A DNA stretch of 64,000 nt from an uncultured Collinsella sp. (GTDB lineage Bacteria; Actinomycetota; Coriobacteriia; Coriobacteriales; Coriobacteriaceae). Location: assembly GCA_905209455.1 (NCBI GenBank), contig CAJLTA010000001.1, positions 104,874 through 168,873 of the forward strand, read 5' to 3'. A program made the position numbers and the translations under genes. The notes beneath the pieces are model-generated. The model saw only the letters and a list, made by a program, of their open reading frames with translations, had not been told where the DNA came from and searched no databases. Shown here piece after piece: positions 26,480 to 35,205 of this stretch. Numbering within the stretch: the stretch's first letter is position 1; every line of letters begins with the position of its first letter.

Positions 26480-26498
26480 TAAGATTAGGCTAACCTTA
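26480..26498 (-). promoter_or_regulatory. DtxR/IdeR-like iron box
   Basis: TAAGATTAGGCTAACCTTA fits the consensus TWAGGTTAGSCTAACCTWA at 18 of 19 positions. On the minus strand it overlaps a probable -35, with TATAGT as -10 about 17 bases on. A smaller repeat, GTTAGA/TCTAAC, lies nearer the start. Predicted: iron-loaded DtxR-family repressor shuts the methyltransferase operon. Confidence 0.65.
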
Positions 26499-26869
26499 TT
26501 TCTTGGCCAAGACGCATCTCTCCGACCCTTTGAATCGCCCCTTTTCACGCCACCCGCTACGAACTCCGGCGGAAACCAGAGAGTGATTAAAGGAGCGACC
26601 TGCGGTTTTGCGAATCAATTGAGTCATTCCCGAAACCGCGAATTAAGGGCCTGATTCGCTCAAATTGCGCACGAATCAGCCCTCGGGCGGTACGACGCGA
26701 CACGCATCGACAACACTCGGACTGGATTAGTCACCGAGTGGGAGTAGTAATAGAACATTTGCTCTTGTTTTTCATACGGTTTCGTACGGTTCCGATGGCG
26801 ACCGATGGGGGGCGTTTCGGAACCGCCGCACCTGCAAGCCACATGGTTTCACAATCGGGCAAAAACTCA
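26499..26869. other. Segment B end: non-coding, with third attachment-like copy at 26736-26747
   Basis: No gene seen. An 8-bp inverted repeat CTGATTCG/CGAATCAG brackets about 13 bases near 26650-26680, and GACTGGATTAGTCAC (26720-26734) resembles ACTGGATTGTCGTCAC before the 24090 copy. GAGTGGGAGTAG at 26736-26747 is identical to the guaA 3' end and is followed by TAATAGAACA, close to the AGAACA after guaA. Confidence 0.5.
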
Positions 26870-26900
26870 GAAGGCTCCTCGTGAAAAACGAGGAGCCTTC
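26870..26900. terminator. Bidirectional-looking terminator after the alcohol dehydrogenase
   Basis: GAAGGCTCCTCGT (26870-26882) pairs perfectly with 26888-26900; loop GAAAA. On the minus strand it follows the alcohol dehydrogenase stop at 26942 by about 40 bases; T-rich tails are modest. Confidence 0.7.
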
Positions 26901-26941
26901 CTGTTTCCTTCGACGCGGGCGGATTGGGACCCGCTGCCGAT

Positions 26942-28105
26942 CTAGAGGCACTCGGTCAGAATCTGGAACACCTCGCTGCGCTCCAGTTTCTTGGCGCAGC
27001 CGCCGGTGAGCACGCAGGTGCCCGCAACCTTGTGCAGCGTCTCGTCGGACGCGTCGGAGCCCATCTCGGCGAAGCTCGTGGGAAGCCCCATCTTGCCGAT
27101 GAACGTCTGCAGGCGGTCGATGCCCTCGAGCGCCACCGTAAGGTCGTCTTTGCCCTTGGCGTCGACGCCCCACACCTCGCTCGCCCAGCGGGCGAACTGC
27201 GCGGGCGCCTCGGGGGCCAGGTGGCGGTAGAGCGCAGGGTGGATGACCGCGAGGCCCATTCCGTGGTTGGTGTGGGTGTACGCGCCGTACTGGTGCTGGA
27301 TCATGTGCGCCTGGAAGTCCGTTGACTTGCCGATCTTGAGCACGCCGTTCTCGGCCATGGCGGAGTCGTATACGAGCTCGCTTCTGGCATCGAGGTTCTG
27401 GTCGTCGTCCGCGATGATCCGCATGTTGCGGATGACGTTACGCTGGATGGCGAGGTTGATGTCGTCGGTGACATTGCGCCCGCGCGGGCTTCCGAAATAG
27501 CTCTCCATGCAGTGCGAGAGCGTGTCGAACGCGCCGCTCATGAACTGCGCGTGCGGTACGGTGAGCGTGAGCGCCGGGTCGAGCGCCGCCCACATGGGCA
27601 TCGCCCCCAGATAGGCGCCCTTCACGTGTGTCTCCTCGTTGGTGATGACGGCGCCGTTGTTCTGCTCGGCGCCCGTGCCGGAGAGTGTCACGATGCAGCC
27701 CATGGGGATGAACGAGCTCGGCATCTTGCCGTCGACGTGCTCGAACGTCTCGATGTCCTCGTCAAGCATCGCCTGCGCGGAGACCACCTTGCAGCAGTCG
27801 AAGACCGACCCGCCGCCGACGGAGAGAATGAAGTCGACCTGTTCCTTGCGTGCGAGCGCGGCGCCTTCCTGGCACTTCTCGTAGGTCGGATTGGGCATGA
27901 TGCCGCCGAAGTCCACCACGCGCTTGCCCGCGCTCGTGAGCTTATCGACCACGTGGCCGTAGACGCCGGTTCGTTTGACCGAGCCTCCGCCGTAGGCGAG
28001 CATCACTGTCTTGCCCATGGCACCCATCTCGGCGTCGAGCGCCTGGTCCATGGCCCCCTCGCCGAAGTAGTTCCTGACCGGGTAGTCGTACGTGAATGAG
28101 TTCAT
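26942..28105 (-). CDS. Iron-containing alcohol dehydrogenase (YqhD/BdhA-like)
   Basis: 387 residues, group III metal-dependent alcohol/aldehyde reductase. It has a Rossmann-type GGGSVKRTG and the second GGGS (LSVGGGSVFDCCKVV). The metal-binding part includes DTLSHCMES and HMIQHQYGAYTHTNHGMGLA with the expected histidines. Start ATG 28105 has a perfect AGGAGG. It is likely NADPH-dependent, reducing short aldehydes. It lies 44 bases downstream of an aldo/keto reductase on the same strand. Confidence 0.9.
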   Translation of the reverse strand: MNSFTYDYPVRNYFGEGAMDQALDAEMGAMGKTVMLAYGGGSVKRTGVYGHVVDKLTSAGKRVVDFGGIMPNPTYEKCQEGAALARKEQVDFILSVGGGSVFDCCKVVSAQAMLDEDIETFEHVDGKMPSSFIPMGCIVTLSGTGAEQNNGAVITNEETHVKGAYLGAMPMWAALDPALTLTVPHAQFMSGAFDTLSHCMESYFGSPRGRNVTDDINLAIQRNVIRNMRIIADDDQNLDARSELVYDSAMAENGVLKIGKSTDFQAHMIQHQYGAYTHTNHGMGLAVIHPALYRHLAPEAPAQFARWASEVWGVDAKGKDDLTVALEGIDRLQTFIGKMGLPTSFAEMGSDASDETLHKVAGTCVLTGGCAKKLERSEVFQILTECL

Positions 28106-28149
28106 GGCAATTCCTCCTAGTAAGTTATCAGTGCGGTCTAACCGCTCGT

Positions 28150-29001
28150 CTACACGTTGCGCACGAGCCCGGACATCCATTCGATGGTGGCGGGGTCGTG
28201 GTGGTCGAAGAACGCGCTGCGCCCGGTGTCGAGCGCGGCGATGGCGACCATCTCGTCGTCGCCCAGCGCGAAGTCGAAGACGTCGAAGTTTTGCTCCATG
28301 CGATCGCGGTGCGTGCTCTTAGGGATACAGACCACACCGCGCTGCAGCAGCCAGCGCAACACGACCTGGGCGACCGTCTTGCCGTGTGCCTCGCCGATGC
28401 GAGCGAGGACCTCGTTGCGGAAGAGGTCGTTTCTGCCCTCCGCAAAGGGCGCCCAGCCCTCCATGGCCACCTCCTTGCCGGCCATGTACTCCTGCGCCTC
28501 GCGCTGCTGGAAGAACACGTTGCACTCGACTTGGTTCACGGCGGGGGCGATGCGGTTGAACGAGATGAGGTTTGCGAGGTGATCGGGGTAGAAGTTAGCT
28601 GTGCCTATGGCGCGGATAACGCCCTGCTCGTAGAGCTCCTCCATGGCGCGCCACGCGCCGAAGACGTCGCCGAACGGCTGATGGATGAGGTAGAGGTCGA
28701 CGTAGTCGAGCCCCAGCCGCTTGAGCGACGCGTCGAAGCCGCGCTTGGCCCCCTCGTAGCTCACATCCGACATCCACAGCTTGGTCGTCACGAACACCTC
28801 GTCGCGCGGCAGGCCGCTCGCACGAATGGCAGCCCCGACCGCCTCTTCGTTGCCGTAGCTCGCGGCCGTGTCGAGCAGCCGGTAGCCGACCGAGAGCGCG
28901 TCCTCCACGGCGCGCTGGCATTCCGCGGCGTCCGGGATCTGGTACACGCCGAAGCCGAGCTGCGGCATCCTGACGCCGTTGTTCAAGGTGATGTAGTCCA
29001 T
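28150..29001 (-). CDS. Aldo/keto reductase
   Basis: 283 residues, a complete AKR (2,5-diketo-gluconate reductase/prostaglandin-F-synthase-like). NNGVRMPQLGFGVYQI; catalytic Asp and Tyr in RLLDTAASYGNE; Lys in VTTKLW; His in LIHQPF; NADPH segment IPKSTHRDRMEQN. Same strand as the alcohol dehydrogenase and divergent from a second AKR at 29289, across a gap with a palindromic TATAACC motif. Confidence 0.9.
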   Translation of the reverse strand: MDYITLNNGVRMPQLGFGVYQIPDAAECQRAVEDALSVGYRLLDTAASYGNEEAVGAAIRASGLPRDEVFVTTKLWMSDVSYEGAKRGFDASLKRLGLDYVDLYLIHQPFGDVFGAWRAMEELYEQGVIRAIGTANFYPDHLANLISFNRIAPAVNQVECNVFFQQREAQEYMAGKEVAMEGWAPFAEGRNDLFRNEVLARIGEAHGKTVAQVVLRWLLQRGVVCIPKSTHRDRMEQNFDVFDFALGDDEMVAIAALDTGRSAFFDHHDPATIEWMSGLVRNV

Positions 29002-29082
29002 GGTGCCTTCCTTTCTCGCAACTTGACGTATCCACCATACGAGGGGCGCCGCGCCGGCGGAAGTTTCCGTTGGTGAGGGTTC

Positions 29083-29115
29083 TATAACGCTGGGGTGCGC
29101 ACGGGGTTATAACCC
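29083..29115. promoter_or_regulatory. TATAAC/GTTATA motif in the divergent AKR promoter
   Basis: GGGTTATAACCC (29104-29115) is a perfect 12-bp palindrome, and TATAAC at 29083-29088 forms a second inverted half-site. Similar GGTTATAA is at 32016-32023 and TATAACC..GGGGTATA at 36136-36154, all before genes of the same redox region. A LysR site is plausible. Confidence 0.4.
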
Positions 29116-29288
29116 GCGGGTTCAGGGCACCGCACCAAAGGGGGATTCCGTCGAGCGCTTTGCGGTCGTACGCTTGGCGATGAGAGAGCAAAGGCCATCG
29201 ACAGAGGATGTGCCTAACGGAGTCCGATGAACGGGCGGACGTGGGCGTCGCAAACAAATGACGGATATCATAGACAGGGAGAACAGGA

Positions 29289-30278
29289 ATGGACAAGCGC
29301 GTTTTGGGAAAGAGCGGCATCGAAGTCAGCCCGCTCGGCATGGGCTGCATGGGAATCACGCACGCGAGCGGAGACCCGATGCCCGACGACGAGGCCGCGA
29401 GCGTCGTCCGTCAGGCCCACGAGATGGGCTATACCTTCTTTGACACGGCGGAGTGCTACGTTGGCACGTGCGCTGATGGGACCGAGGCGCACAACGAGGA
29501 CGTGGTGGGCAAGGCGCTCGCGCCCGTGCGCGACGAGGTTGTCATTGCCACCAAGTTCGGCGTCACGCACGCCCCGGACAAGACCATCCTCGTGGACTCG
29601 CGCCCCGAGGTTATCCGCATCTCGGTGGAGAAGAGCCTGCGCCGGCTGCGCACCGACCACATCGACCTCTACTACCAGCACCGAATCGACCCAAAGGTCG
29701 AGCCCGAGGTCGTTGCAGACACCATGGCAGACCTCATCAAGGAAGGTAAGATCCGCGCCTGGGGAATCTCCGAGGCGACGGAGGAGTACCTGCGTCGCGC
29801 CGATGCGGTGTGCCCCGTCTCCGCCGTTCAGAACCGCTACTCCATGATGGCACGCTGGAACGAATCCCTGTTCCCCGTGCTCGAGGAGCTGAACGTTGCC
29901 TTCGTGGCCTTTTCTCCCATGGCGAACGGCTTTCTGACGGGCGCGTACAGCCACAACACCAGATTCGAGGGCGCCCAAGACTACCGCGATGGCATGCCGC
30001 AGTACACAGAGGAAGGCGAAAGGCGCGCCGAGCCCCTCATGCGGTTCGTTCGCGAGCTGGCTGAGCTGCACGCGGCGACGCCCGCCCAGGTCTCCCTTTC
30101 CTGGATGCTCGAGAAGAAGCCCTATATCATTCCCATCCCGGGCAGTCGCAAGCCCGAGCGACTGCTCGAGAACCTCGGTGCCGCCGAGGTCGGGCTCACC
30201 GACGATGAGGTTGCCAAGATCGACGGGCTGCTCAACGGACTCGACCTCATGGTCTTCGGCGGGCACACGGTAAGGTAG
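29289..30278 (+). CDS. Aldo/keto reductase, IolS/YghZ-like
   Basis: 329 residues, TIM-barrel AKR. MDKRVLGKSGIEVSPLGMGCMGITHA start; Asp/Tyr in FFDTAECYVGT; Lys in VIATKFG; His replaced in the DLYYQHRID segment (the usual pattern of this subgroup); NADPH segment IPIPGSRKPERLLENLGA. Starts behind GGGAG and is followed 6 bases later by the RibD_C gene. Confidence 0.9.
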   Translation: MDKRVLGKSGIEVSPLGMGCMGITHASGDPMPDDEAASVVRQAHEMGYTFFDTAECYVGTCADGTEAHNEDVVGKALAPVRDEVVIATKFGVTHAPDKTILVDSRPEVIRISVEKSLRRLRTDHIDLYYQHRIDPKVEPEVVADTMADLIKEGKIRAWGISEATEEYLRRADAVCPVSAVQNRYSMMARWNESLFPVLEELNVAFVAFSPMANGFLTGAYSHNTRFEGAQDYRDGMPQYTEEGERRAEPLMRFVRELAELHAATPAQVSLSWMLEKKPYIIPIPGSRKPERLLENLGAAEVGLTDDEVAKIDGLLNGLDLMVFGGHTVR

Positions 30279-30284
30279 GGAGCC

Positions 30285-30992
30285 ATGAACATTAGACCCT
30301 ATGTCGTCTGTCATGTCTTTGCCGGGCTCAACGGGCGTATCGACGGCGCGTACATGCTCGACCCCGCCGCCTCGCCCGCACGCGCCGCGTACTCTCGCAA
30401 GCAGGTCGAGTTCGGGGCGGACGCCGTGGCGTACGGGGCCGTGACCACGAAGGGCTTCGTCGGGTCGCGCCCCCTTGCGCTCGATACCCACGGGAGCGCG
30501 CCCAAGGGGGACTTCGTGGCGCCTCATGACGAACGATCGTTCTACGTCTCCGTCGACCCCGCCGGGGAGATTGCATGGGAGTCTGCGACCTATCGTCGCG
30601 CCGGCCGTGCGGACGCGCACGTCATCGAGATCCTCACCGAGGCGGCATCGCCGGCGTATCGCGACTATCTGCGAGAGCGCGGCGTCTCATACGTGCTTGC
30701 CGGCTCGCGCGGGCTAGACCTCCCGCTCGCCCTGCGCAAGCTGCGCGAGCTTTTTGGCATCGAGCGCCTGCTCGTGTGCGGCGGCGGAAAGACGGACATG
30801 TCGTTTCTTGCCGCGGGCGTGCTTGACGAGCTGAGCCTCGTTCTCTCCCCGACGGTCTCGGGGGAGCCCGAAACGGCTTCCGTCTTCGACGAGATGCCTC
30901 GCTCAGCCGGCGGTTCGCACGTATTCTCGCTTGAGCGCGTCGAGCGCCTTGCCGGCGACGGCCTCCACCTCGTCTATCGAGTGCGGCGATGA
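30285..30992 (+). CDS. RibD C-terminal/dihydrofolate-reductase-like protein
   Basis: 235 residues. YVVCHVFAGLNGRIDGAY at the start, GRP-like SRPLALDTHG, then LAGSRGLDLPLALRKLRELFGIERLLVCGGGKTDMSFLAAGVLDELSLVLSPTVSG, which matches the RibD_C reductase fold (GG near the cofactor, DEL...L.P). A stand-alone RibD_C protein probably reduces a pterin- or flavin-like or other carbonyl substrate with NADPH. Tight operon with the AKR upstream and the hydrolase downstream (4-base overlap). Confidence 0.8.
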   Translation: MNIRPYVVCHVFAGLNGRIDGAYMLDPAASPARAAYSRKQVEFGADAVAYGAVTTKGFVGSRPLALDTHGSAPKGDFVAPHDERSFYVSVDPAGEIAWESATYRRAGRADAHVIEILTEAASPAYRDYLRERGVSYVLAGSRGLDLPLALRKLRELFGIERLLVCGGGKTDMSFLAAGVLDELSLVLSPTVSGEPETASVFDEMPRSAGGSHVFSLERVERLAGDGLHLVYRVRR

Positions 30993-31990
30993 TGCCGCGC
31001 CGTTCGTTTCTGGAGGCTGCCGTGTGGTTGGCCGCTGCGGGCAGCCTTGCCGGCTGCTCGTCGGACGGGACCGCCGGGTTCGCGCGCGGCTCCGCTCCGG
31101 GCCCGGTCACGGCGGACACGCCCATCTACGACGTCATCAACAACCCTTTGCTCGATGGCTACGGACGGCTGCTCTTCCCCACAACGCTCCATCCGCCGAC
31201 GGAGGATATGACGCTCGATGACCTTTCCGCTTGCCTGCCGTGGTACTCGGAAATCCATACGAGCACCACGGTCGACGTCGTCAGCTATCTGCTGTCAGAG
31301 CGCGCAGCGGAACGGACGTTCTTCTACGACATCTACACGGATGCCGAGAAGGCCGCCGACCCCTCGCTCGCCAACACGGGGCTCTTCCGCTTCGCTGCCG
31401 AGGGAGCGGGCGGCGCGTCTGCACCGTTTGCCGTGGTAAGCGCGGGCGGCGGATTCGCCTACGTCGCTGCCATGCACGACTCCTTCCCGCACTGTCTGCA
31501 CCTGGCCCGTTCCGGCGTCAACGGGTTCGCGGTCATCTATCGGCCGGACGCGCAGCTCGCCTGCGAGGACTTGGCCCGCGCCGTCTCCTTCATCTTCGAG
31601 CACGCCGACGAGCTCAGCGTGGACACGTCGGGCTATTCGCTGTGGGGCGGCTCGGCCGGTGCGCGCATGGCGGCATGGGTCGGCGGCTACGGCCCGGCCG
31701 CCTTTGGCGCGCCAGTAGGAACGCCCCAGCCCGCGGCGGCCATCATGCAGTACACCGGCATGAGCGAACTGACGGGTGCCGACCCCGCGACCTACGCCTG
31801 CGTGGGTGATCGCGACGGCATCGCGAGCTGGCGCACCATGCAGGCGCGTCTCGAAGCGCTCTCAGCAACGGGCGTGCCCACGGAGTTTCATGTTTACGAA
31901 GGCCTGAGCCACGGCTTTGGCCTGGGTGTCGACACCGTGGCAGAGGGCTGGATCGACGATGCCCTCGCGTTTTGGAAGGCGCAGCGATGA
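30989..31990 (+). CDS. Secreted alpha/beta hydrolase lipoprotein
   Basis: 333 residues. N-terminus MPRRSFLEAAVWLAAAGSLAGCSSDG: twin-arginine plus hydrophobic core and lipobox LAGC, so a Tat-type lipoprotein. The hydrolase core has SLWGGSAGARMAAWVGG (nucleophile Ser in GGSAG), Asp region near CVGDRDGIASW and His in GLSHGFGLG. Acts outside the membrane, like the related gene at 32783-33634. Overlaps the RibD_C stop by 4 bases. Confidence 0.82.
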   Translation: MMPRRSFLEAAVWLAAAGSLAGCSSDGTAGFARGSAPGPVTADTPIYDVINNPLLDGYGRLLFPTTLHPPTEDMTLDDLSACLPWYSEIHTSTTVDVVSYLLSERAAERTFFYDIYTDAEKAADPSLANTGLFRFAAEGAGGASAPFAVVSAGGGFAYVAAMHDSFPHCLHLARSGVNGFAVIYRPDAQLACEDLARAVSFIFEHADELSVDTSGYSLWGGSAGARMAAWVGGYGPAAFGAPVGTPQPAAAIMQYTGMSELTGADPATYACVGDRDGIASWRTMQARLEALSATGVPTEFHVYEGLSHGFGLGVDTVAEGWIDDALAFWKAQR

Positions 31991-32108
31991 GGATGGCAAG
32001 ACGTACACACCCCACGGTTATAAGCTGCCTACGAGCAGGAACTTCTCGCCGGATCTTCTCACGCCTATGGTAAAGGCGGTATCAGACAATACGTAAGGAG
32101 TGAGACGT

Positions 32109-32558
32109 ATGATTCTTTTCATCAACGGAAGCCCCAACAAGGATGGCAACACGGCGCGCCTGGCGCGCGAGCTCATCGGCGATCGCCCGTACGAGCAGCT
32201 GAATCTTGCCGAGCACAAGGTCTACGGCTACGGCCAGAACTACGGCGACGATGACTTCGAGGACGTGCTCGCGCGCATCGAGGCGGCGGACACCCTGGTC
32301 GTGGGGTCGCCCGTCTACTGGCACAACCTCTCCGGCATGCTGCGCAACCTGCTCGACCGCTTCTACGGTCCGGTGCGCGAGGGCAGTATGAGCGGCAAGA
32401 CGCTCTATTTCGTGTTCCAAGGTGGCGCGCCCACGCGCGAGATGCTCGATTGGGGCGAGTACACCATGAAGCGCTTCGCCGCGCTCTACGGCATGACCTA
32501 CGGCGGCATGGTCGACAACACGCACGAGGCAAGGGCGCTCTCGAAGAAGCTCGCGTAG
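32109..32558 (+). CDS. NADPH-dependent FMN reductase/flavodoxin-like protein
   Basis: 149 residues, single flavodoxin-like fold. MILFINGSPNKDGNTARLA binds the FMN phosphate (GSPxxxGNT); VVGSPVYWHNLSGMLRNLLDRFYG is the second conserved segment. ATG 32109 lies 8 bases after AAGGAG, better than the GTG at 32100. A GGTTATAA motif lies at 32016. Confidence 0.85.
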   Translation: MILFINGSPNKDGNTARLARELIGDRPYEQLNLAEHKVYGYGQNYGDDDFEDVLARIEAADTLVVGSPVYWHNLSGMLRNLLDRFYGPVREGSMSGKTLYFVFQGGAPTREMLDWGEYTMKRFAALYGMTYGGMVDNTHEARALSKKLA

Positions 32559-32782
32559 TCCCGACTTGCGTAACCCAGTTCGGCGGCGGTGGGCCCGTGA
32601 AGACGGAGGCCCACCGCCCCTTTTCGTTCGCCAAGTGTATGATCGGACGGGCGCTGCGGACGACTACCTGCATGAGCAGGGCACCCAGAAACGCGAAAAC
32701 ATCTGAACCACAAGCAGGGTCGCAAGGACTATGTCGACCGTGCGGCGCAGCGCCCTTCTCGTCAGTCCCTTTATTCTCCGCG

Positions 32783-33634
32783 TCATGAGAACAACCATCC
32801 CATGATGTCCTCGTCACGGGCAAAGAGGTAGCCGCCCGCTCCGTGCTGGCCCGCGTCCGCAGCAAAGCCCCGCTCGGTGAAGTAACTCGTGGGCTTGACA
32901 TCGAGCACCACCAGCTCGCTGATGCGCTCCTCGGAAAGCCTGCGAGCTCGATAGGCGGCGCGAATCTCCTCGTACGCCTCGCGCGCGGGTCCGGAGCCGT
33001 AATAGTCATCGTTCTCGCCGATAGCCATATACACGGGAACCTCGGCTGCGGCGAGCGTCTCGATGTCGCCGTCCCAGCGCGAGATGGTGTGAAGCGCGCG
33101 TCGGTAGAGCTCGGGGCGTGTTCCCAAGACGATGGAGATGGTCTCGCCGCCGCCCGAGCATCCGCTCAGGTACACGTGGTCCGCATCGATGCTGTAGGCA
33201 CCGAGCAGCCATTCGGTGAGCTCCACCACGTCTGACGCCGATTGCTCGTCCCAGTCGTCGAGCTGGGGCGAGGCCACGATCATGTCGGCGATGTAGTCGT
33301 TCGCCACGAAGGGGTAGTCCTCCTGAAGATTCGCCCCCACGCCCTGGAAGTAGAGCCCCTCCCAGCCGGGGCAGGCCACGTAGAGCGCATAGGGCACGGA
33401 CCCGTTGTAGGAGTCCGGCACATGGAGCGAGAAGTGCAGCGTCCTGCCCGATGGCGTCTGCAGGGCGTCGTCAACGACGAAGCCGCGGTCTGTCTGCGAC
33501 CCCTCCGTGAGGACGTAGCCGCCAAGCTCACGGACATCCGCGCAGCCGACCAGGCCTTCCCCGAGTACCAGCCCGCCCGCAGCGAGCGCGGCAGCCTCGA
33601 TAAAGGACCTGCGTGAAAGATGGCTCACGTGCAT
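32783..33634 (-). CDS. Secreted esterase/hydrolase lipoprotein
   Basis: 283 residues from ATG 33634. SRRSFIEAAALAAGGLVLGEGLVGCADV is a twin-arginine lipoprotein signal. LHVPDSYNGSVPYALYVACPGWEG, HVYLSGCSGGGETISIVL (nucleophile GxSxG) and AIGENDDYYG (acid) match the PHB-depolymerase/acyl-esterase type of hydrolase. Same strand and close to the EFR1 ferredoxin gene upstream, so part of that operon. Confidence 0.78.
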   Translation of the reverse strand: MHVSHLSRRSFIEAAALAAGGLVLGEGLVGCADVRELGGYVLTEGSQTDRGFVVDDALQTPSGRTLHFSLHVPDSYNGSVPYALYVACPGWEGLYFQGVGANLQEDYPFVANDYIADMIVASPQLDDWDEQSASDVVELTEWLLGAYSIDADHVYLSGCSGGGETISIVLGTRPELYRRALHTISRWDGDIETLAAAEVPVYMAIGENDDYYGSGPAREAYEEIRAAYRARRLSEERISELVVLDVKPTSYFTERGFAADAGQHGAGGYLFARDEDIMGWLFS

Positions 33635-33695
33635 AGTTCCTCTTTCTGAATGAACCAAGCCGAAGCCGCAGGCTTTCGGCTTGGCGAGAAGCGCA

Positions 33696-34490
33696 TCAGC
33701 GGCCGCTGTTGGCCTCTTGCAGCTCGGCAAGGGTCACGTGTTCGTTGCGGAAGCGCGCCGCGGGGTTCTTGTCGCCCGCCGCGCAGGTGATGGCGTGCGC
33801 GGGGCAGGCGTGCATGCAGGCGAGGCAGGCGTTGCAGCCAAAGCCCGCCTGCGCGTTACGGACGGCCTTACCGCCCTCGAGCGCGATGCAGCCAGCCGGG
33901 CACACCTTTGCGCACGCCCCGCATCCCATGCACTTCTCGGAATCAACGGTCAGGAATCCGCCCAGCGCCGCCGGCTCGAAGCACAAGCCCCGGCTCATGA
34001 ACTGCTCGTGCGCCGCGCGGTCCTCGTCGGTCACCGGCTCGATCCAGCGGCGGCGCGCCGCGACGTCCGCGCGGATGCGCGCAAGGTTCTCGCCGATCTT
34101 CTTCTCGGGAATGCGGGCGCGCTGCTCGTCCATGTCGAAGTTGGGCAGCCAGTTGTCCACCATGAGGAGTGTGGTTGCGTAGGCAGGGTTGAGCCCCGCC
34201 GCCCGCGCGTCCTCCAGGCACAGCTCGACGGCATTGGCGTGCCGGTTGCCGTAGGTGCAAACGAAGTAGAGGTAGGGCGTGTCGAGCGTCGCGCGCTCGA
34301 GGAACGTCTTCACCATGTCGGGCATCATGTGCCCGTAGATGGGGTACACGATGCCAATCGTATCGTCCGCGTAGGCGAGCTCGCCCTCGCGGCGCAGCTC
34401 CTGCGGGATGCTCAGGACCCTCTCGCCCTCCGCGGCCAGCTCGCGCGCCACGTAGAGGCAGTTGCCCGTCCCGGTGAAGTATAGGATCAT
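33696..34490 (-). CDS. EFR1-family ferredoxin-flavodoxin fusion
   Basis: 264 residues. The flavodoxin-like N-terminus MILYFTGTGNCLYVARELA binds FMN. The C-terminal part has two 4Fe-4S clusters: CMGCGACAKVCPAGC and CNACLACMHACPAHA. EFR1 proteins transfer electrons between flavin and iron-sulfur centres. Sits between the secreted esterase and a flavodoxin lipoprotein on the same strand. Confidence 0.9.
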   Translation of the reverse strand: MILYFTGTGNCLYVARELAAEGERVLSIPQELRREGELAYADDTIGIVYPIYGHMMPDMVKTFLERATLDTPYLYFVCTYGNRHANAVELCLEDARAAGLNPAYATTLLMVDNWLPNFDMDEQRARIPEKKIGENLARIRADVAARRRWIEPVTDEDRAAHEQFMSRGLCFEPAALGGFLTVDSEKCMGCGACAKVCPAGCIALEGGKAVRNAQAGFGCNACLACMHACPAHAITCAAGDKNPAARFRNEHVTLAELQEANSGR

Positions 34491-34532
34491 TCGAAACTCC
34501 CAGATTGTCAGCGGTCTGTCATCTCTAATTGC

Positions 34533-35159
34533 TTATGCCAGGCCGAGACCGGCGACCCAATCACGAACCCCGGACTCGTCCACACTGGACGAGAAGCGCT
34601 GGCCCTCCTGCCACTCCCCGCTGCCCGCGGCCTCGGCGAGTAGCTCGCCGCTCCGGCCAAGACTCGAGGAGGAAGAGGTGCAGAACGGGAGCACCGTCTT
34701 GCCGTCCCAGTCGTTGCCTGAGATGAAGTTGTCGATGGGCCAGGCCGCGATGCCCCACCAGATGGGATACCCCACGAGCACGGTGTCGTAGTTCTCCCAG
34801 CCGTCCGGCGTGACCTGCGTAAGCTCGACGTCGCGCAGGCTCTCGTCCTCGTGCTCGCGGGTCACGCGGCTACTGTCGTCGGTCCAGTCGAGGTCATCGT
34901 CGGAGTAGGGCTCCGTAGGCGTCACCTTAAAGAGATCGGCGCCGAGCTCGTCGGCGATGGTCTGAGCTACGGCAGCGGTGTGGCCCTGTGCCGAGTAGTA
35001 GGCCACGAGGACGTTGCCGCCTGCAGCGGGCGCGGCGGCGGGCTGGTCCTCGGCGGCGGCTTGGCCGTCGTCACCCTGGTTGCAACCGGAGAGCATCGTT
35101 GCGCACAGCGCGGCTCCGAGTAGGAAGTTTCTTCTAGTCACGGTCGGGTTTGCGGTCAT
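34533..35159 (-). CDS. Flavodoxin lipoprotein
   Basis: 208 residues. TRRNFLLGAALCATMLSGCNQ is a Tat-type lipoprotein signal (RR plus lipobox LSGC), then an Ala/Asp-rich linker. The flavodoxin domain VLVAYYSAQGHTAAVAQTIA and VLVGYPIWWGIAAWPIDNFI follows. An exported flavodoxin means flavin electron transfer outside the membrane, next to two exported hydrolases. Operon with the AKR upstream (47-base gap). Confidence 0.88.
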   Translation of the reverse strand: MTANPTVTRRNFLLGAALCATMLSGCNQGDDGQAAAEDQPAAAPAAGGNVLVAYYSAQGHTAAVAQTIADELGADLFKVTPTEPYSDDDLDWTDDSSRVTREHEDESLRDVELTQVTPDGWENYDTVLVGYPIWWGIAAWPIDNFISGNDWDGKTVLPFCTSSSSSLGRSGELLAEAAGSGEWQEGQRFSSSVDESGVRDWVAGLGLA

Positions 35160-35205
35160 GGGGCATCTCCTCCGTTGGCTTGGTTGGTCCGTTATCGTCT
35201 GAGCG

